64,000 nt of DNA from CAYRQP01 sp964426545 (GTDB taxonomy: Bacteria; Fermentibacterota; Fermentibacteria; Fermentibacterales; JCC-6). A program made the position numbers and the translations under genes. Position 1 is the first letter of the stretch. Every line of letters starts with the position of its first letter. Of this stretch, positions 35,660-42,786 are shown piece after piece. The stretch is from the NCBI GenBank assembly GCA_964426545.1, contig CAYRQP010000009.1:1-64000 (forward strand), read 5' to 3'. Below the pieces are notes generated by a model. It saw nothing but the letters and a program-made list of their open reading frames with translations. It was not told the DNA's origin and did no database searches.

Positions 35660-37017
35660 TGAGAAAATCAATCGGATGTATTCTGCTTGTAGTTCTGTCT
35701 GCAGCAGCGGTAACAGTATCGATTGAAGGAAATCCACCTCTTCCCGACTCTGCGGAACTTCTGTTTGATCCGATTGTACTTTCAGACTCATCGATTGCGT
35801 ATATACAGGAAAGTGTTCTGCAGTGGTATCTCTATGAAGGATATCCGTTCGCATCGGTCTCCTGTTTTTTTTCGTCATTGGATACCCTGATCGTTCACAC
35901 AGTCCCGGGTCGTCATACCGAACTTGAAAGAGTTGTATTTATGACTGATGACAGCCTGTTCACGCAGCCGGAAGTACTCACAAGGTACCTTGAAATGAAG
36001 CCTGGCGACCTCTGGAATCCGGATGCTTCGGCAGACTGGCATTCTGAATTGGAACGGCTTGCATTCATCGAAAGCGTTGGAGAATCAGAGCTGTTTCTCG
36101 GTGAAATGGGAAACATGGTTCTTGTTCAGCATCTCACGGAAGCACCTGCCGGTACTTTCATGGCATCCTTTGGTTATGACGGCAGTGAGATAAACGGAGA
36201 GGGTGAAATAGACATTGTAAATCTCCTCGGCACAGGCAGAGAGCTGGAAATATCAGGACGGTCTCTTACGTGGGGTGGCTTCGATGCCGCGTTCAAATAC
36301 AGAGAACCATGGCTTTTCGACATCCCGCTTGCAGCTGAAGTTCAGTTCGAGCAGACCACTCCGGAAAGTGCATGGGTGAACAGGGAAGGTGAGTTGTCAT
36401 TTATCTGGAGCATGGGAGTTCTGGATGTCTCTGCTGGAACCGGAATATGGCTCGGGTATCCTCCTGATACAGACAGGCAGAAGTACACTTATGGAACAGC
36501 CGGAATAAGACTCAATCCCGGAAGGAGAGTTCCGCAGGGCTGGCAGGGAGTCGACATTCATATTCAATCGCAAACAGGGAGGACTGAAGACAGCGATTCC
36601 ACCGGCACCCTTTCGATTGGAGGAATTACCATCGATGGACACTGGTTCTATGGAATACTCGGATTAGGCGGGGAATTGTTTACCGGTGGTGTTGTCAGCG
36701 GTGAATGGTATGAAGGAATGCTCGAGAGATTCGGGGGACAATCCACTTTCAGGGGTTATCCCGATGATACTTTCACTGCAATACGCTATTTGATAGCCCG
36801 CCCTGAAGTCTCCTTTGGTGAGACAACCACCCGGGCATATATTTTTACAGACATTGGTGTATTGAAAACTCCGGAAGAGACTCGTCATCCGGTTGGATGC
36901 GGGATAGGTTTGAGGGGGGATGCGGGAATGTTGCACATTGATATTTCCGCAGGATTCTCGCTCGATGAAGGACTGGATTCGGCTCGACTGTATCTCACGG
37001 CCCGTGCTGGGCTATGA
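35659..37017 (+). CDS. POTRA/Omp85-family outer-membrane protein (BamA/TamA-like, short)
   Basis: The signal peptide is MRKSIGCILLVVLSAAAVTV. Residues ~50-160 include two POTRA-like segments ('SVLQWYLYEGYPFASVSCFF', 'LTRYLEMKPGDLWNPD...LERLAFIESV'). The rest is a 16-strand-like barrel with the Omp85 landmark 'FGGQSTFRGYPDDTF' (usually GG..slRGY....F) and a C-terminal 'ARLYLTARAGL'. At 452 residues it is shorter than BamA. Omp85 proteins insert or export beta-rich proteins. The ATG at 35659 overlaps the preceding stop, which ties it to the SprA-like gene. It might help assemble that protein. Confidence 0.75.
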   Translation: MRKSIGCILLVVLSAAAVTVSIEGNPPLPDSAELLFDPIVLSDSSIAYIQESVLQWYLYEGYPFASVSCFFSSLDTLIVHTVPGRHTELERVVFMTDDSLFTQPEVLTRYLEMKPGDLWNPDASADWHSELERLAFIESVGESELFLGEMGNMVLVQHLTEAPAGTFMASFGYDGSEINGEGEIDIVNLLGTGRELEISGRSLTWGGFDAAFKYREPWLFDIPLAAEVQFEQTTPESAWVNREGELSFIWSMGVLDVSAGTGIWLGYPPDTDRQKYTYGTAGIRLNPGRRVPQGWQGVDIHIQSQTGRTEDSDSTGTLSIGGITIDGHWFYGILGLGGELFTGGVVSGEWYEGMLERFGGQSTFRGYPDDTFTAIRYLIARPEVSFGETTTRAYIFTDIGVLKTPEETRHPVGCGIGLRGDAGMLHIDISAGFSLDEGLDSARLYLTARAGL

Positions 37018-37018
37018 A

Positions 37019-37047
37019 TTGACAATCCTCAACTGTAAGTGTATAAA
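37019..37047 (+). promoter_or_regulatory. Near-consensus sigma-70 promoter
   Basis: TTGACA (37019-37024), exactly 17 bases, TATAAA (37042-37047). It is the strongest promoter match in the window and gives a leader of ~43 bases ending in AGGGAGG before the ATG at 37097. Confidence 0.75.
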
Positions 37048-37096
37048 TATGCTGTATTGTAGGTAGTGCTATTTTAGGTAACAACAGGGAGGAAAA

Positions 37097-37933
37097 ATGA
37101 AAAAACTTTTTGTACTTTTGTTGTGTGTCGCGTTTGTTGCGACCGCATCTGTCAGAACCGGAACTCCGGGGCATAACGACCCGGCTCTCAACGAAGGTTC
37201 ATACACAATCGTAACCCAGTATCCAGTTGGTCTTAGCGGATCATACGGTCTTACAATCTGTGAGCCGATGGAACAGATCTTCATTTCTAATTATGGAGAC
37301 CTTCTCAACTACGGATACGACTTGCACACGGGTGACCTTATCGGAACATGGGAAACCACCGGCGGAATCGACCCCGACGACCAGGCTTTCTGTGAATACA
37401 CAAGCAACGACCAATGGTTCTTCGGTCACTGGGGTGCCGGGAGTATTGCATACTTCGACCAGGGTGAAACCGATCCTTACTTCATCGACTGGCTTGCCGG
37501 ACCTGACGGTTGGGCTGCTGTATGCGGCGTTGCTGCAGGACATGACAACCTCTATGCATCGAGTTTCTTTGTACATCAGATTGCCTGGGGTACATATACC
37601 GGTACCGGATCACCTGTAACATGGACAACTGCTGAATTCTCAACTGTCTCAGGTATGGCAGTATGGGAAGACTACCTTTTTGTCTGCACACAGATAACCG
37701 GCGAAGACAACATCTTCATCTTTGGACTTGATGAAACCGGTGCTCCTAACATGACACCTATCTGGTCTTGTGAATTCGTCGAAACAACAGACGGTCCAAA
37801 CGGTAGTCTCGATTATGATGGTGAGTATCTTTGGGTATATCCTCAGAATGAAGACCTCTTCGTACTCGATATCGACTGGACACCGCAGTCTCTTGAAGCA
37901 ACAACCTGGGGTGACATTAAAAGCACGTTCTAG
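37097..37933 (+). CDS. Secreted protein of unknown function, propeller-like
   Basis: A 278-residue exported protein with signal peptide MKKLFVLLLCVAFVATASV. The mature part is acidic, Gly- and aromatic-rich, and has repeated strand motifs (GLTICEPMEQIFISNYGDLL; FGHWGAGSIAYFDQG; SGMAVWEDYLFVCTQITG; GSLDYDGEYLWVYPQNED). A propeller fold is likely. It lacks a YPNP-type sorting domain and a lipobox. The start is the ATG at 37097 after AGGGAGG. The near-consensus promoter suggests strong expression. The stop lies four bases before a repeat array that contains the scaffold gap, so a longer original gene cannot be excluded. Confidence 0.6.
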   Translation: MKKLFVLLLCVAFVATASVRTGTPGHNDPALNEGSYTIVTQYPVGLSGSYGLTICEPMEQIFISNYGDLLNYGYDLHTGDLIGTWETTGGIDPDDQAFCEYTSNDQWFFGHWGAGSIAYFDQGETDPYFIDWLAGPDGWAAVCGVAAGHDNLYASSFFVHQIAWGTYTGTGSPVTWTTAEFSTVSGMAVWEDYLFVCTQITGEDNIFIFGLDETGAPNMTPIWSCEFVETTDGPNGSLDYDGEYLWVYPQNEDLFVLDIDWTPQSLEATTWGDIKSTF

Positions 37934-37937
37934 GTTA

Positions 37938-38153
37938 ACAGCGCAACGGGACACGAAGGGCAACACAGCGCAACGGGACACGAAGGAATCATNNNNNNNN
38001 NNNNNNNNNNNNNNNNNNNNNNNNNNNNNNNNNNNNNNNNNNNNNNNNNNNNNNNNNNNNNNNNNNNNNNNNNNNNNNNNNNNNNNNNNNNNACAGCGCA
38101 ACGGGACACGAAGGGCAACACAGCGCAACGGGACACGAAGGAATCATGTCCCT
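37938..38153 (+). repeat. Tandem/palindromic GGGACACGAAGG repeats around the gap
   Basis: A 27-base unit (ACAGCGCAACGGGACACGAA and on) occurs at 37938-37964, 37965-37992, 38093-38119 and 38120-38153. The 55 bases left of the Ns are repeated exactly on the right. The last copy closes into a palindrome, GGGACA-N11-TGTCCC. The same palindrome is the core of the element at 53450-53472. Confidence 0.8.
37993..38092. other. Scaffold gap (100 N)
   Basis: Exactly 100 unknown bases, a usual placeholder length. The real distance is unknown because identical repeats flank it on both sides. Confidence 0.98.
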
Positions 38154-38168
38154 AAAGATAACTGGATT

Positions 38169-38196
38169 GGACCCCGCTTTGGCGGGGTCCTTTTTT
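38169..38196 (+). terminator. Strong Rho-independent terminator
   Basis: GGACCCCGC (38169-38177), loop TTTG, GCGGGGTCC (38182-38190), then TTTTTT. It probably ends transcription from the 37097 gene or from whatever lies in the gap. Confidence 0.9.
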
Positions 38197-38203
38197 GCAC
38201 AAG

Positions 38204-38293
38204 AAAAAAGTGCCAGGCACTTTTCATAGGCACTATTTTCGCATAAACCCCGCTATACAGTGCAACGAGAAAAAGTGCCTGGCACCTTTTCTT
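38204..38293 (+). repeat. Pair of AAAAGTGCC-A/T-GGCACTTTT palindromes
   Basis: Two near-perfect palindromes (38204-38224 and about 38269-38293) are also inverse copies of each other, with the second imperfect (GGCACCTTTT). A partial relative (AAGGTGCCAGGACACTT) lies at 40665-40681 after ahcY. The form is that of REP-like elements. Confidence 0.7.
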
Positions 38294-38296
38294 CGG

Positions 38297-38325
38297 TTGA
38301 CAATATGAACATATCTTCATATCTT
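38297..38325 (+). promoter_or_regulatory. Promoter with built-in ArsR-type operator
   Basis: The -35 is TTGACA (38297-38302), the spacer is 17 bases and the -10 is TATCTT (38320-38325). A perfect inverted repeat, ATATGAA-N6-TTCATAT (38303-38322), fills the spacer and touches the -10. It matches the ArsR/SmtB operator style (ATATGAAC...TTCATAT). Bound regulator would block RNA polymerase, so the gene at 38332 probably represses itself and ahcY. Confidence 0.75.
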
Positions 38326-38331
38326 CTCTTT

Positions 38332-39240
38332 ATGGAAAAGATATTCAGGGCTCTGGCAAATAGGAACAGACTGCGGATAGTTAAAATCCTCGGCAGGGGA
38401 CCGCTTAATGTAAGCGAGATATCGACTGTTCTCAGGCTCAGTCAGTCGAACATAAGTCACAGTCTCAGGACACTACTGGATGCAGGAATTGTTGTGCGCC
38501 GGGGAAAGGGCAGCTGGGTCTATTACAGTCTAAACAGATCAGATGAATCTCCCTGCATTCTTCTCGATGCAGTCGAAGAACTCGAAGCTCATAGTGATGA
38601 ACAGAATCACGATATGGATGGGCTGGCACGATGCTATAGAGATAGGCGTTCTTTTACGGAGAAGTTCTTCGATGACGCCGCCGGACGAGAAAATGAAATG
38701 CCGAGACTGGCAGGTGATCCAAGCGGATATCTGCAAATAATTCTCGATATGCTTCCGGATGAGGGGCATATGCTTGAGATTGGCTGCGGCAGGGGAGATA
38801 TTTTGCGGGTATTATGCGAAACCGGAAGAACTGTTACGGGTGTCGACCATTCCGCTGAAATGCTGAACACCACTCGGAAAATTCTCGCCAAAAGCGGATT
38901 GAATGATTGTGCCGACCTCAGGCTTGGTACAGCGGAACACCTGCCGGTGGCAAACAATTCAATCGACTGCATTCTTGCGCACATGATACTGCACCACCTT
39001 GGAGAACCGAGTGTCCTTTTCGAGGAGGTTGCTAGAGTCTTGAAAGATAAAGGAAGTATGATTGTCGCCGAACTTGCCCCTCACGATGATATGGAAATGC
39101 GAGATAAACTGGGAGACCTCTGGCCCGGACTCGATGAAAATGATGTTATCAGCTGGGCGAAACAGGCAGGATTCGAAGTAAAGAAAAACAGAACTGCAGA
39201 AGATGGGAAGATTTATATCTTCTTCGCAGTCAAACAATGA
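38332..39240 (+). CDS. ArsR-family regulator fused to a SAM-dependent methyltransferase domain (SahR-like)
   Basis: Residues 1-75 form an ArsR winged helix (IFRALANRNRLRIVKILGRG, then VSEISTVLRLSQSNISHSLR). Residues ~130-250 form a class I methyltransferase fold: 'MLEIGCGRGDILRVL', 'VTGVDHSAEML', 'LPVANNSIDCILAHMILHHL'. This order matches SahR, a regulator of SAM recycling that senses S-adenosylhomocysteine. The next gene, eight bases on, is ahcY. Metal-binding Cys/His pairs typical of arsenic sensors are not evident in the helix. The start is the ATG at 38332, seven bases after the -10; an ATG at 38305 lies inside the operator. The mRNA may thus be leaderless. Whether the methyltransferase part is active is unknown. 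Confidence 0.8.
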   Translation: MEKIFRALANRNRLRIVKILGRGPLNVSEISTVLRLSQSNISHSLRTLLDAGIVVRRGKGSWVYYSLNRSDESPCILLDAVEELEAHSDEQNHDMDGLARCYRDRRSFTEKFFDDAAGRENEMPRLAGDPSGYLQIILDMLPDEGHMLEIGCGRGDILRVLCETGRTVTGVDHSAEMLNTTRKILAKSGLNDCADLRLGTAEHLPVANNSIDCILAHMILHHLGEPSVLFEEVARVLKDKGSMIVAELAPHDDMEMRDKLGDLWPGLDENDVISWAKQAGFEVKKNRTAEDGKIYIFFAVKQ

Positions 39241-39247
39241 AGGAGAG

Positions 39248-40660
39248 ATGATGGAAGATTACAAAGTGGCAGACATGAGTCTTGCCGAATTCGGCAGGAG
39301 AGAGATCAAGATAGCCGAGAAGGAAATGCCCGGTCTGATGTCAGTCAGGGAGAAGTACGGCAGGGAGAAACCCCTGAAAGGGCTGAAAGTAACCGGTTCA
39401 CTGCATATGACAATTCAGACTGCAGTTCTCATTGAAACTCTTACTGAACTGGGAGCTTCTGTACGGTGGGCAAGTTGCAATATATTTTCAACTCAGGATC
39501 ATGCAGCGGCAGCCATAGCAAAGTCAGGAGTACCTGTCTTCGCCTGGAAGGCCGAATCGACGGAAGAATACTGGTGGTGCACAAGACAGGCTCTGACATT
39601 TCCGGACGGTTCCGGTCCCGACCTCATAGTTGATGACGGCGGGGATGCCACACTGATGGTTCATATGGGTGCTGATATGGAAAAGCAGTTCGTCAAAAGT
39701 GGGGAATTGCCATCTGTGATTACGGATACTCCGGATGAAGAAGCCCTCTCTCTCAATATCATCGAAGGCATAAAATCCGATAGTCAATTCTGGACTAAAG
39801 CAGTTGAAGGAATAATTGGTGTATCAGAAGAAACCACGACCGGAGTTCACAGACTATATCAGATGCTGAAAGAGGGTTTGCTTCTTTTTCCGGCATACAA
39901 CGTCAACGACTCTGTCACGAAGAGCAAGTTCGACAATCTTTATGGATGCCGTGAATCTCTTGCAGACGGTATAAAGAGGGCAACTGATGTAATGGTAGCC
40001 GGTAAGACAGTTTTAGTATGCGGTTACGGTGATGTTGGGAAGGGCTGTGCTCAGAGTATGCGCGGTCTTGGTGCAAGAGTACTGATAACTGAAATAGACC
40101 CCATCTGTGCTCTTCAGGCAGCGATGGAGGGATACGAAGTCACAACTGTGGAGGATGCTCTCTTCGAAACAGACATCTTCGTTACCGCAACAGGCAACTA
40201 CAATGTGATTACCGCAGAACACATGAGCCGGATGAAAGACCAGGCAATTGTCTGCAACATCGGGCACTTCGATAATGAAATAGAAGTGTGTGTTCTCGAG
40301 GAGTGGGAAGGTATAATCAGGGAAGAAGTCAAGCCGCAGGTAGACAGGTTTGAATTTCCCGATGGACATTCGATATATCTTCTTGCTGAAGGCCGGCTGG
40401 TAAATCTGGGCTGTGCAAACGGACATCCGAGTTTTGTCATGTCGAATTCGTTTACTAATCAGGTTCTTGCACAGATCGCACTGGTCGAGGAGCGTCCTGC
40501 TATTGGTGTCTACATACTTCCCAAAATCCTCGATGAAGAAGTCGCAAGACTGCATCTGGATAAACTGGGAGTGAAGCTCACGAAGTTGTCAACGGTGCAG
40601 GCTGAATACATCGATGTGGATATCGACGGACCGTATAAGCCGGAGCACTATAGGTACTAA
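39248..40660 (+). CDS. ahcY: Adenosylhomocysteinase
   Basis: It splits S-adenosylhomocysteine into adenosine and homocysteine with bound NAD. Visible blocks are 'TGSLHMTIQTAVLIETL', 'VRWASCNIFSTQDHAAAAI', 'EYWWCTRQALTF', 'LIVDDGGDATLMVH', 'NVNDSVTKSKFDNLYGCRES', 'VCGYGDVGKGCAQSMRGLGA' (NAD site), 'NIGHFDNEIEV' and the C-terminal DIDGPYKPEHYRY. The length of ~470 fits the longer bacterial type. AAGGAG at 39240-39245 precedes twin ATGs at 39248/39251. It is cotranscribed with the SahR-like gene, so SAH itself probably controls its level. Confidence 0.96.
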   Translation: MMEDYKVADMSLAEFGRREIKIAEKEMPGLMSVREKYGREKPLKGLKVTGSLHMTIQTAVLIETLTELGASVRWASCNIFSTQDHAAAAIAKSGVPVFAWKAESTEEYWWCTRQALTFPDGSGPDLIVDDGGDATLMVHMGADMEKQFVKSGELPSVITDTPDEEALSLNIIEGIKSDSQFWTKAVEGIIGVSEETTTGVHRLYQMLKEGLLLFPAYNVNDSVTKSKFDNLYGCRESLADGIKRATDVMVAGKTVLVCGYGDVGKGCAQSMRGLGARVLITEIDPICALQAAMEGYEVTTVEDALFETDIFVTATGNYNVITAEHMSRMKDQAIVCNIGHFDNEIEVCVLEEWEGIIREEVKPQVDRFEFPDGHSIYLLAEGRLVNLGCANGHPSFVMSNSFTNQVLAQIALVEERPAIGVYILPKILDEEVARLHLDKLGVKLTKLSTVQAEYIDVDIDGPYKPEHYRY

Positions 40661-40664
40661 AGAT

Positions 40665-40784
40665 AAGGTGCCAGGACACTTAACTATAGGTGTTAAATAG
40701 CAAAAGTACCGTACTTCACTTCTCCCACTTTAGACTGCGGCAAAGCAGTCTGGACTAAAGAGGAATAAGATGAAGTACGGTACT
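40665..40784 (+). repeat. Repeat fragment and large nested stem-loop
   Basis: 40665-40681 is a partial GTGCCAGG-type repeat. From 40705 to 40784 there is a nested hairpin. The outer arms, AGTACCGTACTTCA (40705-40718) and TGAAGTACGGTACT (40771-40784), are perfect 14-mers and each is itself nearly palindromic. Inner arms are CTTTAG/CTAAAG and GACTGC/GCAGTC, with a four-base bulge. It lies between ahcY and the 3' end of the recombinase gene and resembles the composite element at 53419. It could serve as a terminator for both genes, a REP element, or a recombination site. Confidence 0.65.
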
Positions 40785-40797
40785 GATATCTTACGCT

Positions 40798-41640
40798 TTA
40801 TTTCCCCAAGAACCTGTCCGCCGGACTGATAACTCTCAGTTCATCACGTTTTGTGGCGAGTTTCATATAGGGAGTCATCATGGACGGAGTTGTTATCCCG
40901 AGTAACTTCTGAACAAGTTTTCTGTCAGTGCCGTCTTCGATAAGATGGACTGCAAAACTGTGTCTGAGCCAACCGAGTGTTGCCCGTTTTTCAACGCCTG
41001 CTGAAAGCATGCCTTCGGCAAATGCTCTCTGGATTGTTCTTGCTGAAACACAGGATGACTTTCCGCGGCCCGGGAACATATAAGGGGAGTCATCGGTACG
41101 GGTTTCTTCATAATATCTGAGTATTTCACCGGTTGATTTTGCGAGTATTGTCTCTCTGATTTTCTCACCTTCAGGATTATTGACTCTTATGACATTGCTA
41201 TCAAAATCCACATTGAGTCTTCGAAGGTGTGTGACTTCACCGATGCGAAGTCCGGATGAATAGATCAGCATGAGTGTAAGGCGGTATTTCAGGTCATGGA
41301 CATTGCCGAAAATCTGCTTGATCTCATCCCTGGAAAACAGACCGTGAAGAGGAGCTTTCTTTGCGATTAATCCCGGACTTGGAAGGGGATTGGCTTTTCC
41401 AAGGACATGTTTATACATGAACCGTATGGCACTCTGTGCCTGATTGATATATGAGAGTGACTTGCCTTCATCTACCAAATCCTCGAGATAAGTCTTTAAC
41501 TCGTCCTTTGAAAGTTCATCGGCTTTTCCGCCGAAGAATCCTTCCAGTCGTCTTATATGCGAAAGATAGCTGTTCGCAGTTTTGGGGCTTCTACCGGTTG
41601 TTCGAAGCACCTGCTTGGTTTTGTCAATTAACTGATCCAT
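40798..41640 (-). CDS. Tyrosine-recombinase-like protein lacking both catalytic histidines
   Basis: A 280-residue XerC/IntI-type protein. The N-terminal SAM-like DNA-binding domain is 'SPKTANSYLSHIRRLEGFFG'. The catalytic fold keeps Arg132 (SSGLRIGEV), a likely Lys160, Arg226 (GWLRHSFAVHL) and Tyr258 (TPYMKLAT). At the box II His position there is Gly223, and the LGH position is Ile249 (LLGITTPS). The spacing to XerD is otherwise exact, so these are substitutions, not indels. It may be a specialised recombinase, a DNA-binding relic or a target-specific regulator. The start ATG at 41640 has AAGGAG upstream on the minus strand. It ends 14 bases from the nested stem-loop. No phage or integron cassette genes are nearby. 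Confidence 0.85.
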   Translation of the reverse strand: MDQLIDKTKQVLRTTGRSPKTANSYLSHIRRLEGFFGGKADELSKDELKTYLEDLVDEGKSLSYINQAQSAIRFMYKHVLGKANPLPSPGLIAKKAPLHGLFSRDEIKQIFGNVHDLKYRLTLMLIYSSGLRIGEVTHLRRLNVDFDSNVIRVNNPEGEKIRETILAKSTGEILRYYEETRTDDSPYMFPGRGKSSCVSARTIQRAFAEGMLSAGVEKRATLGWLRHSFAVHLIEDGTDRKLVQKLLGITTPSMMTPYMKLATKRDELRVISPADRFLGK

Positions 41641-41723
41641 GTTTATCTCCTTTCATGAGACTGCTTGTACAATTTTCTATCGATAACCATATTTAAAATA
41701 TTAACTACTTCAATTCTTGGGTA

Positions 41724-41752
41724 AGTTTAATACATTCTTCCTTCAATGTCAA
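41724..41752 (-). promoter_or_regulatory. Promoter for the recombinase gene
   Basis: On the minus strand TTGACA (41747-41752), a 17-base spacer and TAAACT (41724-41729). The predicted leader is ~75 bases, with AAGGAG before the ATG at 41640. Confidence 0.5.
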
Positions 41753-42028
41753 ATCCCTTATTGAAGTATCAGTGAATAAAAAGGACTTCCGTGGTAGTAC
41801 TCAACAATACTGAGCATCAATCTCTGTGATTCTACAGATTCGTGAATTTGATTCTGCCTGGATTTCGAGCCAAAGTACTGTGTATTGAAAATAAACAGAT
41901 AATAAATAGTTGAATGTCAGTCTTCCCTTTTTCTCATGCGACATCAACCACTTGACAACGTAATTCTTATGGTGGAAACTATTTAGTTAATAGAAACTTT
42001 AGAAACGCATTGAGGGTGCTTATCTCAT

Positions 42029-42076
42029 TTGATAATTTTGTATATATTCTACTTGATGATTTTGTATGTGTTAGAT
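42029..42076 (+). repeat. Tandem 24-base direct repeats upstream of mgtC
   Basis: TTGATAATTTTGTATATATT (42029 on) and TTGATGATTTTGTATGTGTT (42053 on) are adjacent copies, about 80% alike. They end at the start codon region of the MgtC gene. Repeated AT-rich words in this place could be operator half-sites or simply a local duplication. Confidence 0.55.
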
Positions 42077-42078
42077 GA

Positions 42079-42786
42079 ATGGGAAATAACTTGATAGAAA
42101 ACTGGGTATTCAGATTAGTGCTTGCGGCTCTACTCGGCGCAGTAGTCGGGCTTGAACGCGAGTATCATGGACGGGCTGCAGGATTACGAACCCACATGCT
42201 GGTTTGCCTTGGAGCAGCCCTGATTACTATGAGTGGGATGATTTTGAGCGGTGAATCCGCGTCAGTCGGAATGAATCATACGCAGAGCAGGATAATAGCA
42301 GGTGTAGTAACCGGTATTGGGTTTCTGGGTGCCGGTGCAATAATCCGCATGAACACGATGATCCGCGGATTGACAACAGCTGCATGTATATGGTTTATTG
42401 CAGCAATAGGCGTTACATGCGGGCTGGGGGAGGCATATTATGCTGCAGTCTCAACCGGCATTGCTCTGGTAATTCTCATGTTGCTGCCATTTCTTGAACG
42501 CTATATTGCATCTCTGAAATACAGAGAAGTACTTGTGCGCGGAGTCAATACCGACACATCTGTTCTACTCGAGAAATGCAGAGCAGTATTTCTCGATGCG
42601 GGAATAGTCATTCACGATGTTGACATAGACATTGAATCGGAGAAGAAAACAGAAGAACTCTCTATAGACCTCTTGTTTCATATACGAATACGGAATATGG
42701 AAGAGAAGGTCGAACTCATTGAAAAACTCAGTGGAGTCTCCGGGGTTTCCAGAGTTCTCTGGCAGAAACACCCCCGTCACCTCTGA
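42079..42786 (+). CDS. MgtC/SapB family membrane protein
   Basis: A 235-residue inner-membrane protein with about five helices in the N-terminal 150 residues and a soluble ACT-like tail. MgtC signature blocks are 'RLVLAALLGAVVGLERE', 'AAGLRTHMLVCLGAALITM', 'RIIAGVVTGIGFLGAGAIIR' and 'IRGLTTAACIWFIAAIGVTC'. In pathogens MgtC aids growth at low Mg2+ by acting on ATP synthase; elsewhere the role is unclear. The start is the ATG at 42079, with an earlier overlapping ATG at 42075 in another frame. TGATG joins it to the next gene. Confidence 0.88.
   Translation: MGNNLIENWVFRLVLAALLGAVVGLEREYHGRAAGLRTHMLVCLGAALITMSGMILSGESASVGMNHTQSRIIAGVVTGIGFLGAGAIIRMNTMIRGLTTAACIWFIAAIGVTCGLGEAYYAAVSTGIALVILMLLPFLERYIASLKYREVLVRGVNTDTSVLLEKCRAVFLDAGIVIHDVDIDIESEKKTEELSIDLLFHIRIRNMEEKVELIEKLSGVSGVSRVLWQKHPRHL

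Larger units (their letters stand above)
41641..42078. other. 438-base intergenic region, no gene seen
   Basis: It is AT-rich compared with its neighbours. It holds the recombinase promoter (41724-41752, minus strand) and a pair of 24-base direct repeats before mgtC (42029-42076). Between about 41760 and 42020 I see nothing recognisable. Confidence 0.6.

Noticed and set aside
37649..38246. ORFs running through the N stretch
   Set aside because: They consist mostly of unknown residues and repeat-derived sequence, with no family signal.
38204..38330. SAM/SAH riboswitch ahead of ahcY
   Set aside because: The hairpins are palindromic repeats upstream of the promoter, so they are not in the transcript; the ArsR-type operator explains control better.
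40798..41640. Integron or prophage
   Set aside because: One recombinase and one stem-loop only; no cassette array, no phage genes, no second attachment site was found.
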